Assembly: GCA_964613305.1 (NCBI GenBank)
Contig: CAZTII010000029.1
Coordinates: 1 to 20,447, forward strand
DNA from: CAZTII01 sp964613305
GTDB lineage: Bacteria; Bacillota_I; Bacilli_A; Erysipelotrichales; Erysipelotrichaceae
Length of the DNA: 20,447 bases
Direction of reading: 5' to 3'
Part shown: positions 1 through 8,700 of the stretch, piece after piece
Numbering within the stretch: the stretch's first letter is position 1
Layout of the letters: the number at the start of each line of letters is the position of its first letter
The notes under the pieces: model-generated
The model's input: the letters and a program-made list of their open reading frames with translations, nothing else
Databases searched by the model: none
Told to the model about the DNA's origin: nothing
Position numbers and translations under genes: made by a program

Positions 1-37
1 TCTATATTTTGATTTTTATCCTTTATTTTTCATTTGT

Positions 38-72
38 GGGGTGTGAACAGTAACCGTATTCACGCCCTTTTT
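38..72 (+). terminator. Intrinsic terminator of an upstream off-window gene
   Basis: GGGTGTGAA (39-47) pairs with TTCACGCCC (59-67) with one G-T wobble, and a run of five T follows at once. This is a strong rho-independent terminator reading rightwards. It means a plus-strand transcript enters the window from the left and ends here, so the tRNA gene downstream needs its own promoter. Confidence 0.8.
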
Positions 73-92
73 GTTTAAATTGTTAAAATGAC

Positions 93-121
93 TTGAAATA
101 AGCTAGATGTTTTGCTATTAT
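93..121 (+). promoter_or_regulatory. Promoter of tRNA-Arg
   Basis: TTGAAA (93-98) and TATTAT (116-121) are separated by exactly 17 bases. The predicted start near 128 lies about five bases before the mature tRNA 5' end, as expected for a singly transcribed tRNA gene. Confidence 0.75.
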
Positions 122-132
122 TATTAAGCGTT

Positions 133-209
133 GTCCTCGTAGCTCAGTTGGATAGAGCATACGCCTTCTAAGCGTACGGTCGAAGGTTCGAGCCCTTTCG
201 AGGACGCCA
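133..209 (+). tRNA. tRNA-Arg, anticodon UCU
   Basis: The full cloverleaf can be read. The acceptor stem GTCCTCG (133-139) pairs with CGAGGAC (199-205). The D stem is GCTC/GAGC (142-145 with 155-158). The anticodon stem is TACGC/GCGTA (160-164 with 172-176), with loop CTTCTAA (165-171) giving anticodon TCT, which reads AGA/AGG arginine codons. The T stem is GAAGG/CCTTT (182-186 with 194-198) around TTCGAGC. The discriminator base is G206 and CCA (207-209) is encoded in the DNA. AGA is a major arginine codon in AT-rich genomes. It is a single tRNA gene, not part of a cluster in this window. Confidence 0.97.
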
Positions 210-217
210 TTTAAATG

Positions 218-236
218 AAACCGTCAGGTTTTTTTT
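218..236 (+). terminator. Short terminator after tRNA-Arg
   Basis: AAACC (218-222), loop GTCA, GGTTT (227-231), running into eight T (229-236). The stem has only five pairs, so termination may be partial, but the T tract and the position nine bases past CCA fit a tRNA terminator. Confidence 0.6.
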
Positions 237-262
237 ATTTAATGCGAAATAAGTGTTATTAT

Positions 263-291
263 TTGCATTATCTTACTTTTCATCATATAAT
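263..291 (+). promoter_or_regulatory. Promoter of asp23-fakA
   Basis: TTGCAT (263-268) and a consensus TATAAT (286-291) are 17 bases apart. The start would fall near 298, giving a leader of about 49 bases before the ATG at 347. The ribosome site AGGAGGG (332-338) lies 8 bases before that ATG. Confidence 0.7.
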
Positions 292-346
292 TTAATGGAT
301 AAGTAGTCATGTAATATAAAGATTGTTATAGCTAGGAGGGATTACT

Positions 347-706
347 ATGTCAATTGAAAAAGTAACTAATTTAGGAAGTATTAATATTTCTCAAGAAGCA
401 ATTGCTACTCTTGCCGGCGGTGTCGTTGGTGAATGCTACGGTGTTGTAGGAATGGCATCGCAAAAATTGTTAAGAGATGGTCTTTTTGAGTTATTGAAAC
501 AAGAAAATTATTCAAAAGGTGTTGTTGTAAATAAATCAGAATTGGGCATTGATTTGGATATCTATGTTATTTTAAGTTATGGTGTTCGTATTTCTGAAGT
601 TGTAACTGAAGTTCAAAAGAAAGTTAAATATGTGTTGGAGAAAACGTTGCAACAAGAATTACATTCCGTAAACGTGTATGTTCAAGGCATTCAAGTAATA
701 AGCTAA
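347..706 (+). CDS. Asp23/Gls24 family envelope-stress protein (YloU-like)
   Basis: This 119-residue protein has the Asp23 family pattern: an opening LGSINISQEAIATLAGG segment, then a central stretch with conserved glycines (ECYGVVGMAS), then GIDLDIYVILSYGVRISEV and a C-terminal amphipathic helix ending NVYVQGI. The length of about 120 residues is typical. Family members are small abundant proteins linked to envelope stress; the biochemical role is not settled. It has a strong AGGAGGG site 8 bases before the ATG. Its stop overlaps the next possible ATG (TAATG, 704-708), and the pair with the FakA-type gene behind it is the standard yloU-yloV arrangement of Bacillota. No signal peptide or membrane segment is seen. 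Confidence 0.9.
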   Translation: MSIEKVTNLGSINISQEAIATLAGGVVGECYGVVGMASQKLLRDGLFELLKQENYSKGVVVNKSELGIDLDIYVILSYGVRISEVVTEVQKKVKYVLEKTLQQELHSVNVYVQGIQVIS

Positions 707-717
707 TGGGGGTTGCT

Positions 718-2331
718 ATGAATAATTTAAATGGTACGTTATTAAAAGAAATGTTGCAAAGTGGTGCTGCTAATTTAGCAAACCATCAAGCAGATATTGA
801 TGCGTTGAATGTTTTTCCTGTGCCTGATGGTGATACGGGAACAAACATGTCAATGACTTTTACTAGCGGTGTAAATGATGTAATGAGCTCTGGTCAAGAT
901 GAGCTAACGATGGTGGCGAAAACATTGTCACGGGGATTATTGATGGGAGCACGAGGTAATTCTGGTGTTATCTTATCACAAATATTCCGTGGTTTTTATC
1001 AAAGTTTAGAAGGTAAAACAACAGCGACAACGAGTGATTTAGCGCAAGCTTTTGTTACTGGTAGTCGTGTTGCTTATAAAGCGGTAATGCGTCCAGTAGA
1101 AGGGACGATTTTAACAGTTATTCGTGAAGCTGCGGATATGGCGAATATTTATGTACAAAATAATCCAAATTGCAGTTTATTGGAATTTTCACAAGTATTT
1201 GTGAAAGAAGCTCAAAATACGCTTCAATTTACTCCGGAATTATTACCGGTGTTAAAAGAGGTTGGTGTTGTGGATAGTGGTGGGGCTGGTCTATGTTTAA
1301 TTCTTGAAGGATTTAGTGCAGCCTTAGAAGGTAAACCATTTACTATGTCAAATGAAGTTGGTCAACAAAAAATAATGGTTGGCCATGACGGTGAACATGA
1401 TCAATTTGGCTATTGTACTGAGTTTATCATTCGTTTAAGTGAACCTTGGGTTCAAACATTTAATGAAGATAAATTAAAGCGTTCATTAGATCAATTGGGT
1501 GATTCAATTGTTGTTGTTCAAGATGAAGACATTGTAAAAGTTCATGTTCATACTGTAACTCCTGGTGATGCGTTGAATTTATGTCAACGTTTTGGTGAGT
1601 TTGTGAAGTTGAAGATTGAAAACATGCAAGAACAACATGATCATATTATGAAAATGGAACCAACTACTAAGAAAGAAAAGTATGCGTTGATTGCGGTTTC
1701 TGCGGGTGATGGTTTAGAGAAGTTATTTAAAGAATATCGTGTGACAACGGTTATTTCTGGTGGTCAAACAATGAATCCTTCGACTGAAGATTTCGTTAGT
1801 GCGATTAAGAAATGTAACGCGGAACATATTATTATTTTACCAAATAACTCTAATATCGTTTTAGCAGCTATTCAAGCGAAAGATGTGATGGATAGTGATC
1901 ATATTCATGTCATTGAAACAAAATCGATTCCTCAAGGATTATTAGCGTGCATTATGTTTAATCCAGAAGTAGAAATCGATGAGAACATTAGTGAAATGAC
2001 AGAAGCAATTTCTCGTGTTAAAACCGGTCAAATTACGTATGCAATCAAAGATACGATGTTTGAAGGAATGGAAATTGTGGCTGGTGATTATATGGGTATT
2101 TTTGAAAAAAATATCGTGGCGACAAGTCGCAATAAAATCGATGCAACAAAAAACTTATTAAAAGCGATGGTTACGGATTCTAGTGAAATTATTACTTTCC
2201 TAGTAGGTGAAGGTGTAAGTGAAGAAGAAGTAAGTGAAATGACGAATTTTATGACTGATAACTTTAGTGTTGATGTGGATGTTCAATATGGTAATCAGCC
2301 AGTATATTCATTTATTATTGGAGTTGAATAA
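718..2331 (+). CDS. fakA: FakA/YloV-type fatty acid kinase ATP-binding subunit (DAK2 domain)
   Basis: This DAK2-domain protein has 537 residues from the chosen start. The nucleotide-binding motif NVFPVPDGDTGTN lies at residues 31-43 and ARGNSGVI at 78-85, both typical of the dihydroxyacetone-kinase-like ATP domain. A middle region and a C-terminal DAK1/EDD-like domain (about 320-537) follow, as in FakA. In the family, FakA phosphorylates fatty acids held by a FakB (DegV) partner; no FakB gene is in this window. I chose ATG 718 because homologues begin with a short lead into the NG(T/K)L motif and a GGGGG stretch (708-712) sits just upstream. An in-frame ATG at 706 would add four residues and overlap the asp23 stop. 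A strong terminator follows the stop. Confidence 0.92.
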   Translation: MNNLNGTLLKEMLQSGAANLANHQADIDALNVFPVPDGDTGTNMSMTFTSGVNDVMSSGQDELTMVAKTLSRGLLMGARGNSGVILSQIFRGFYQSLEGKTTATTSDLAQAFVTGSRVAYKAVMRPVEGTILTVIREAADMANIYVQNNPNCSLLEFSQVFVKEAQNTLQFTPELLPVLKEVGVVDSGGAGLCLILEGFSAALEGKPFTMSNEVGQQKIMVGHDGEHDQFGYCTEFIIRLSEPWVQTFNEDKLKRSLDQLGDSIVVVQDEDIVKVHVHTVTPGDALNLCQRFGEFVKLKIENMQEQHDHIMKMEPTTKKEKYALIAVSAGDGLEKLFKEYRVTTVISGGQTMNPSTEDFVSAIKKCNAEHIIILPNNSNIVLAAIQAKDVMDSDHIHVIETKSIPQGLLACIMFNPEVEIDENISEMTEAISRVKTGQITYAIKDTMFEGMEIVAGDYMGIFEKNIVATSRNKIDATKNLLKAMVTDSSEIITFLVGEGVSEEEVSEMTNFMTDNFSVDVDVQYGNQPVYSFIIGVE

Positions 2332-2353
2332 AACCCTGCTAGCAGGGTTTTTT
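2331..2353 (+). terminator. Terminator after fakA
   Basis: AAACCCTGC (2331-2339) and GCAGGGTTT (2342-2350) form a nine-pair stem around a central TA, with T continuing to 2353. The hairpin begins on the last base of the fakA stop codon. Confidence 0.9.
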
Positions 2354-2361
2354 GTATCGTT

Positions 2362-3414
2362 ATGACGATTAAACTTAACTCTTTAAGTAAAACCTACGAT
2401 AATGGTTTTGTTGCTTTAAATGATGTTACAGTAGAAATACAAGAACATGAATTTATTGTCGTTGTTGGACCTTCAGGATGTGGTAAAACAACACTACTTC
2501 GCTTACTTCTTGGACTTGAAACAATAACATCAGGAAGTATTGAAGTCAATGGATTGTGTATCAATGATGTATTGCCAAGTGAAAGAAACATGTCCATTGT
2601 TTTTCAACAGCCGAATTTATATCCAATGATGACGGTCTATGAAAACATTGCTTTTGGTTTAAAAAGAAAAAAACTTTCAAAGGAAGAAATACGTAAAAGA
2701 GTCAATGATGCGGCTACGATTGTACAAATAACAGAGTATTTATCAAGTTATCCAAGTGAGTTATCAGGTGGTCAACAACAACGAGTATCGATTGCTCGAG
2801 CAATCACTCATCAACCATCGATTTATTTAATGGATGAACCATTTAGTAATTTAGATAATTCACTTCGTCTATCACTGTTACAAGAAATTAAACGGATTCA
2901 CAAACAACTCAACGCAACTTTTATTTATGTAACTCATGATTATGTGGAAGCTACTTCTCTAGCTACTAAAATCATTGTGATGAATGAAGGAAGAATTCAA
3001 CAAGTTGATACCTTTAAAAACTGTTATATGTTTCCTGAAACGGTCTTTGTGGCTAGATTTTTAGGAAATGGAGTATTAAATGAGATTGAGTGTGTTGTTA
3101 CAGAAAAGGATGGACGCTTTGTTTGTCAGTGTCATAATACTGACTTTTATGTGGATCAGCAACAATATGTACTTCAAGCTTATATCCATACAACGGTCAT
3201 AGTAGCCATTCGACCTGAAGATTTTACTATTTCAGAAAAAGGAAGTATTGAAGGTGTTGTTATAGAAAATAACTATGTTGGCTGTAATAGCCAACTCGTT
3301 GTTGAAACAACACTTGGTTCTATGGTTGTAAAAGGAGATGTTTCTGTTGGAGAAACAATCTACTTAACACCATCACGTGTTTATCTATTTGATAGTAGTG
3401 GGAGGAAAATATGA
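2362..3414 (+). CDS. ABC transporter ATP-binding subunit with TOBE-like C-terminus (orphan)
   Basis: This 350-residue ATPase is of the MalK/PotA/FbpC type. Walker A GPSGCGKT is at 36-43, the Q-loop near 82-83, signature LSGGQ at 134-138, Walker B IYLMDE at 154-159 and the H-loop histidine at 192. The C-terminal part (about 235-350) carries the RPED motif (284-287) found in TOBE-type regulatory domains. The FVARFLG stretch after the ATPase core resembles iron/polyamine-type ATPases more than the FVAGFIG of sugar MalK/MsmX proteins, so the substrate class is open. No permease or binding protein is adjacent. The ATG lies about 8 bases after the fakA terminator T tract and has no clear Shine-Dalgarno site. 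Its TGA overlaps the fructokinase ATG (ATGA, 3411-3414), so the two are coupled. Confidence 0.88.
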   Translation: MTIKLNSLSKTYDNGFVALNDVTVEIQEHEFIVVVGPSGCGKTTLLRLLLGLETITSGSIEVNGLCINDVLPSERNMSIVFQQPNLYPMMTVYENIAFGLKRKKLSKEEIRKRVNDAATIVQITEYLSSYPSELSGGQQQRVSIARAITHQPSIYLMDEPFSNLDNSLRLSLLQEIKRIHKQLNATFIYVTHDYVEATSLATKIIVMNEGRIQQVDTFKNCYMFPETVFVARFLGNGVLNEIECVVTEKDGRFVCQCHNTDFYVDQQQYVLQAYIHTTVIVAIRPEDFTISEKGSIEGVVIENNYVGCNSQLVVETTLGSMVVKGDVSVGETIYLTPSRVYLFDSSGRKI

Positions 3415-4364
3415 TTTATACAATAGGGGAAGCACTTATTGATTTTATACCGAAAGAAATCGATTGTGATTTAAAAGATGTTAGTCAATTTAGCCGTGTT
3501 GTAGGTGGTGCGCCTTGCAACGTTGCAGGAGCTATTGCGAAACTAAACGGCAAAAGTGCTCTAATCACGCAATTAGGTTATGACGCCTTTGGTGATCATA
3601 TTATGGATGTGTGTAAAAGTATTGGTGTATGTACAGAGTATATAAGTCGTACATCAAAAGCGAATACAGGTTTAGCATTTGTTTCTTTAAAAGAAGATGG
3701 AAGTCGTGATTTTAGTTTTTATCGCAATCCAAGTGCTGATTTATTATTAACGGTGGATGATGTTAGTAATATTACCTTTAATAGTGAGGATTACCTTCAT
3801 TTTTGTTCGGTTGATTTAGTAGAATCACCAATGAAAAAAACGCATCAATATTTAATTGAAAAAGCGCAAAAAGAGGCTGTTTGTATAAGTTTTGATCCAA
3901 ATGTTCGTTTACCTTTATGGAGTAGTGCGCAAATATGTCAAAACACCATCAATGATTTTATTGGTTACGCTGATATTTTAAAGATTGCGGATGATGAATT
4001 GTTTTTTATTACATCGCAAGCAAATGAGAAAAAAGCCATTCAACAATTGTTTACTGGAAATGTAAAAGTGGTTATTTATACTCAAGGGGCAAATGGTGCG
4101 AAATGGATCAGCAAAAATGAAGAAGTTGAAGTTCATTCACTTTCTGTTGATGCGATTGATACCACTGGGGCAGGAGATGCTTTTATTGGTGCTATCTTAT
4201 CACAATTACAAAAAAGAAAAATAGGACGTGATGATTTATTATCAATCCATAAGGATGATATTGAAGAAATGTTATTATTCGCTAGTAAAGTTGCGGCATT
4301 TAGTGTCCAAAGAAGTGGCGCAATTGCATCGTATCCATCTCTTTCACAACTAGTGAATGAATAA
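3411..4364 (+). CDS. PfkB-family carbohydrate kinase, probably fructokinase
   Basis: This 317-residue ribokinase-fold kinase opens with YTIGEALIDFIP, the usual fructokinase (ScrK) start. It has GGAPCNVA (32-39, PfkB signature 1), FDPNVR (161-166) and DTTGAGD (250-256, PfkB signature 2), with D256 as the expected catalytic base. These motifs favour fructose or a related ketose as substrate, phosphorylated with ATP in the cytoplasm; a different sugar cannot be excluded from motifs alone. A GGGAGG-like ribosome site lies inside the end of the ABC ATPase gene, and the start overlaps that gene's stop by four bases, so the two are co-translated. No sucrose hydrolase or PTS gene is present here. Confidence 0.88.
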   Translation: MIYTIGEALIDFIPKEIDCDLKDVSQFSRVVGGAPCNVAGAIAKLNGKSALITQLGYDAFGDHIMDVCKSIGVCTEYISRTSKANTGLAFVSLKEDGSRDFSFYRNPSADLLLTVDDVSNITFNSEDYLHFCSVDLVESPMKKTHQYLIEKAQKEAVCISFDPNVRLPLWSSAQICQNTINDFIGYADILKIADDELFFITSQANEKKAIQQLFTGNVKVVIYTQGANGAKWISKNEEVEVHSLSVDAIDTTGAGDAFIGAILSQLQKRKIGRDDLLSIHKDDIEEMLLFASKVAAFSVQRSGAIASYPSLSQLVNE

Positions 4365-4431
4365 AGCAGAAATATCGTGATAATACATTTGATTCTGCTT
4401 ATCAACCTGTCGAAAACTATTTGTATTAATT

Positions 4432-4460
4432 AAACCGACGTAAAATTTTGCGTCGGTTTT
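4432..4460 (+). terminator. Terminator after the fructokinase gene
   Basis: AAACCGACG (4432-4440) pairs with CGTCGGTTT (4451-4459) around a TAAAATTTTG loop, ending in T. It is nine pairs, and the A/T ends allow some function in both directions between the two converging genes. Confidence 0.8.
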
Positions 4461-4477
4461 CCATGCCTGCAAGACGT

Positions 4478-4503
4478 AAAACAAACCACCTTTTGGTGGT
4501 TTA
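4478..4503 (-). terminator. Terminator of the TrpX-type gene, overlapping its stop
   Basis: Read on the minus strand, AAACCACC pairs with GGTGGTTT around a four-base AAAA loop and runs into GTTTTA. The TAA stop of the solute-binding protein (4501-4503) forms the first bases of the hairpin. The plus-strand reading also has T after the stem, so it may serve both strands. Confidence 0.8.
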
Positions 4504-5460
4504 TTTAGTGAATTCTGTAGCGCTTTTAAATGGTTCTTTACTTGTATCGATAGCTAATGTTTGAGCTGTTGTTGGATTGAATTTAGTGTGTATTTCTTTA
4601 GCGAATTCTACTGGAATATCGCTTGCTTTTACTTTTTCTTTTAAAATTTTTGCGGCCATATCACCACATTGTACACCCATTGCGTAGTAACTTGCTCCAC
4701 TTGTAATAAGTGCTCCACCGGATAAAATGTTTTCTTCGGCGCAAATACTTATCTTTCCTGCGGCTGTTGTTTTTGAAGCGACTAATTCACTTGCTGAAGA
4801 AATTAAATTGTCGGTAATCATATATACAGCGTCTACTTGTCCTAATAATACTTCCATTCCTGATGGAATTTCACTGATGTTGCTGACACCAACGGTTTTA
4901 ACGGTTAAATTTAATGTAGGTGCTATTTTTTCAATTTCTTTGATTTGAATTTCGGAGTTTGTTTCTGATGTTGAGAAGATAATACCAATGGTTTTAATGG
5001 TTGGATCGATTTGATTGAATAGTTGTAGTTGTTCTTTGATTGGTGCAGCATCACTTGTTCCGGTGATGTTGTTTGCATTTTTTTCTAGACTTTCTACTAA
5101 ATTTGCTGCAACTGGATCGGTTACTGCACTGAAGACAATAGGAATTTCATTGTTTAGTGCTTGCATTGCTGCTTGTGCTGATGGTGTTGAAATTGCGTAT
5201 ACTAAGTCAACGTTATCTGTTTTAAATTGTTGTGCGATTGTTAATGCTTTTGGTAGCTCTCCTTGAGCGTTTTGTTCTTGGAATTCGGCTTCAATGCCTA
5301 ATTCATTTAAACGGTCCATAAAGCCTTTTTTTGCTTCATCTAGGGCATTGTGTTGAATAATTTGACTGATTCCAATTTTAAATTTTGTTGTTTCTTGTGG
5401 TTTTGCGGTACATGATGTTAGTAATAGGGTAAGGGCTAAAAAGCCTAGTGTCTTTTTCAT
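4501..5460 (-). CDS. TrpX-family ABC solute-binding lipoprotein (COG2984 type)
   Basis: From the ATG at 5460 the product has 319 residues. A lipoprotein signal opens with MKK, followed by a hydrophobic core and lipobox LTSC, with C17 as the lipidation site. The mature part matches the ABC_sub_bind family: KIGISQIIQHNALDEAKKGF, then a stretch reading FKTDNVDLVYAISTPSAQAA, then PIVFSAVTDPVAANLVES, NITGTSD, and late YYAMGVQCGDMAAKIL. Members bind aromatic amino acids or other small ligands outside the membrane. The start was set by AAGGAG seven bases upstream; the seven codons before it lack support. No permease or ATPase gene follows: a terminator overlaps the stop. Expression is controlled by the T-box leader just upstream, so the ligand is probably an amino acid. 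Confidence 0.9.
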   Translation of the reverse strand: MKKTLGFLALTLLLTSCTAKPQETTKFKIGISQIIQHNALDEAKKGFMDRLNELGIEAEFQEQNAQGELPKALTIAQQFKTDNVDLVYAISTPSAQAAMQALNNEIPIVFSAVTDPVAANLVESLEKNANNITGTSDAAPIKEQLQLFNQIDPTIKTIGIIFSTSETNSEIQIKEIEKIAPTLNLTVKTVGVSNISEIPSGMEVLLGQVDAVYMITDNLISSASELVASKTTAAGKISICAEENILSGGALITSGASYYAMGVQCGDMAAKILKEKVKASDIPVEFAKEIHTKFNPTTAQTLAIDTSKEPFKSATEFTK

Positions 5461-5479
5461 ATTCTTTCTCCTTATAAAC

Positions 5480-5518
5480 AAAAAATAAGCTTATCATCCT
5501 ATGAGGACGAAAGCTTAT
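5480..5518 (-). terminator. T-box regulatory terminator
   Basis: On the minus strand AUAAGCUU plus UCGUCCU pairs with AGGAUGA plus AAGCUUAU, giving 15 pairs with one bulged U and a CAU loop. Six U follow. The 5' arm overlaps the antiterminator strand, so the two folds exclude each other, as a T-box requires. Confidence 0.93.
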
Positions 5519-5737
5519 GTTCCGCGGTACCACCTCGTTTATGTTTATAAAAAACATCACTTGATAAGAGTCTATTAACTCTTTTCTTTATAACGTAAGA
5601 AGACGGAATTGCTTACTATTGTTTCAGCAAATCAGCTCTAGAGTGTATATTGTATAGTTTTATCTTATCGATTTGCACCAACCATCGACTCTCTGTAAGA
5701 AGCTACTATTTTTCTCTCTGTCTAAGCTTTTAAATAT
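5480..5737 (-). promoter_or_regulatory. T-box riboswitch leader of the TrpX-type gene
   Basis: The minus strand carries the T-box core GGTGGTACCGCGG (plus 5522-5534), which pairs with the tRNA acceptor end. Stem I has a base helix AGCUUAGA/UCUAGAGCU (plus 5721-5728 with 5634-5642), an AGUA specifier-loop motif (5704-5707) and a distal arm UCUUA/UAAGA with the AGAGAG bulge. The arm continues into UCGAU/AUCGA capped by GGUUGGUGCAA. A Stem III-like hairpin AAGAGU/ACUCUU follows. GAGG beside the core can pair with CCUC near 5504 as the antiterminator. The specifier opposite AGUA lies in AAACUAUACA (5660-5651), where UAU and UAC both read tyrosine. No UGG occurs in Stem I outside the apical loop. 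The presence of the T-box is firm; the tyrosine assignment is tentative. Confidence 0.95.
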
Positions 5738-5743
5738 GATTAC

Positions 5744-5771
5744 ATTTTACATCTTTTAAGAAAATAGTCAA
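5744..5771 (-). promoter_or_regulatory. Promoter of the T-box/TrpX-type gene
   Basis: On the minus strand TTGACT (plus 5766-5771) and TAAAAT (plus 5744-5749) are 16 bases apart, with TG directly before the -10. The start falls near 5737, just ahead of the Stem I base helix. The gene is therefore transcribed separately from the large signalling gene upstream. Confidence 0.7.
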
Positions 5772-5799
5772 TAATTATTTTCATTTTATTGAAAAGTTT

Positions 5800-8700
5800 T
5801 CATTCTTCATCTTTTTTGTCATTCTTGTTGAGTGCATTGATAAAGATATTCACGATATTTCCATCAAATTGACTCCAAGAACAACGTTGTAGCTCTTCTA
5901 AGCTGCTTTTTACACTTCGTGATGGTTGATAACAACGACTTGCGGTCATTGCTTCAAAAGCATCGGCTACACAGATGATACGGGATGCTAAAGGTATTTC
6001 TTCGCCTTTTAACCCTTGAGGATAACCTAGACCATCCCATCGCTCATGGTGATATAAAACGATTTGGGCAAAACGATGGTATTCATCGACAGATCGTAGT
6101 ATTTGATATCCTATTTCAGAGTGTTTTTTAATGGATTCAAATTCAAATTGAGTTAATCGTCCTGGTTTTCTTAATAAATCAGGTTCTACCGCAATTTTAC
6201 CTATATCGTGTAAAATTGCGGCTGTTTTAATGTCAATGATTTCTTCTTCGTCTAATTTCATCGCTCTAGCAATCATTTCACTGTATAGTGATACACGTTC
6301 ACTGTGTAATTGTTCGTGGTCGTATTTTAAATTGATGCTTCTTAGTACTGTTTCAATTGTTTGAATGCGCATGTTTTTTCCATTGAGTATTTTATCTTTG
6401 TACATATGGTTTTCAGCGATTGTTCGTACTGTGTCAATGTCTTCATCGATTGTTTCTTTTACCATATAACCGATTGCTAAGGATACGGAAACAATATCTA
6501 CTTTATTGTATTCGCATTCTTCTTGAATGCTCTTTTTTATTTTATGAGCACATTCAGAGCTACAATTTGGAGCGACTATCATAAATTCATCGCCTCCTAA
6601 TCGGCCGATATAATCGGTTGGTTTGCATGCTTTACGTAATATTTGGCCGACTTTCTTTAAAAGACGATCGCCCATTGCATGACCAAAGGCGTCATTTGTT
6701 AATTTAAGACCATTGACGTCGACATACATAAAGGTTAATGGCATGTATTGTTCTTTGTTTAAATCAAGGATAATTTTTTCTAAGTGGCGACGATTGATGA
6801 GTCCAGTTAAATAATCGTAGGAACTTAAAAATTCTATTTCGAGTTGTCTTTCTTTTTTCTCGGAACAATCTCTAAAGACAACGACAACTCCCGTTAACTG
6901 ACCATTTTTATCACGAATAGGGGAAGCACTATCTTCGATGTAGTATTCAATGCCGTTCTTAGAAATTAAAACAGTGTGATTTGCTAGTTCAATTAAACGA
7001 TTTTCTTTTAATACTCGTTGTACAGGACTTTCTACTGTTTGTCGTGTTGTTTCATTAACGATATTAAATACTTTCTCAAATGGTAAACCGTAGGCTTCTT
7101 CTTGTGAGTATCCGGTTAATTGTTCACTAACATAGTTTAATAGTTGGATATTTCCGTTGATATCGGTAGAAATAACACCATCGCCAATCGAAAGTAATGT
7201 TTTATGGAACAATTCACGTTCTTGTTGAAGGTTGAATTGTAAAGCGTCAATTTCAGTGCAATCAATGTCCACACTGTATATTTCTTTACCGATGGATCCT
7301 AAATCAAGAACGGTTTTTGTCGTTAACACGGGAATTGGCTTGTTATTACGGTCGTGATGGACTGCTCGTATCGCTTCATACGAGCCGCCATCTTCATATA
7401 TTTTTTTATACAATTGTTTTACTTCTGAACGTCTATCTTCAGGAATTAAATCCTCTATTTTAAGGTGATTGATATCGTCATCGGAATAACTGTATAGTTT
7501 TCTAGCGGCTTCATTGCAATACACTAACGTACGCTCTTCATTGTATCCTGCAACTGCTACTGATTGAATGGTTGAGAATAAGTTTCTAAAACGATTTTCA
7601 CTAAGTTTTAATTGTTCTTGTTGTTCAATTCTAGTAATGGTATTACTAAAATCAATCGCAATTTTCTTTAGTGTTACAAGCATTTCATCACTGATAAGTC
7701 GTTTTTTTGATAAAAAGTCAAAACCAATAAAACCGATGACATTATCACTACTTTTCAGTGGAATAGCGATTAATTGTTGAGTGTTGCGGCTTATTAAATT
7801 TTGTTTCATTGCTTCATTGTGTAATTGATGAATGTTATTGACGATGATGGTATTTCCTTGTTGAAAGGAATCAATCCATTCACTGATATACTCTAGCGGA
7901 TACTGTTGTTGTTTAATAGAGTTATTACTGTTTTCATATGACCATTGATATTGATTGACCATCAGTTGATTTACAACATCGAGATAGAAAATATATGCAC
8001 AATCAGCATCGATAATATCGACTAATGCTTTCATGGCTTCTTTAGTGATTGAGTTAAATGTTTCATTGGAAGCGTTAATAAATTTTGCGGAAAGGTCAAG
8101 TAGTTCTTTTTGTTGTGCGTTAACATCTAGAATGTGTTGTTCCATTCTATCTTTTTCAAGTTCTGCTTGTTTTATTTCGGAAATGTTAGTCATGTTTACT
8201 AAAAATAGTTGTTTATGTTCAATGGTTACAGTATTAATAATCATGTATTGCCATATAATAGAACCATCTTTTAAAATGCTTTTCCATTCAAAGTGTTGTG
8301 GGCCTTCTTCTTTCGTCTTTTTAAACCATTGTAAAGCATCGTCTAGTGTATATGGTTTTTCATCTAACCACGGGAAGTATTCGTTAAAGATGTAATTTCC
8401 TTCTACTTCTTTTAAAGAATACGTTTCAATGGCTTTTTTATTGGCGGATTGAATCGTTAATGTATCCATATCATACGTTAGAATGCACGATGTAGAATCA
8501 TCAAAAATGATTCTAAAGTTTTCTTCGCTAAGACGTAAATTTTCTTCGGCTTGTTTTAATGAGGTAATATCGATATGAACGCCAAACATCCATAATGGTT
8601 TATTATCTTCAGTCCATGAAATAACGCGTCCGCGATCACTTATCCATACATAATGTCCATTTTTATGTTTCATACGACAGTTACAAATGTATTCTTTATC

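Noticed and set aside
4364..4400. Inverted repeat AAGCAGAA / TTCTGCTT as a terminator for the fructokinase gene
   Set aside because: The loop is 21 bases and no T tract follows. The nine-pair hairpin at 4432-4460 is the better terminator.
4361..4429. A 22-codon open stretch after the fructokinase gene (ending NYLY then stop) that looks like a gene tail
   Set aside because: It follows a stop at 4358 in its own frame, has no start or ribosome site and no match I recognise. It is short enough to be chance.
5634..5728. CUG, UUU or UGC in GAGCUGAUUUGCUG as the T-box specifier
   Set aside because: That stretch forms the 3' strand of the Stem I base helix or lies outside it. The bases opposite AGUA, between the helices, are those containing UAUAC. 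I keep this as the main alternative.
8033..8395. Plus-strand 120-codon frame inside the PAS/GGDEF gene
   Set aside because: It lies antisense to well-supported PAS and GAF coding sequence and its translation is serine/cysteine-rich with no family pattern.
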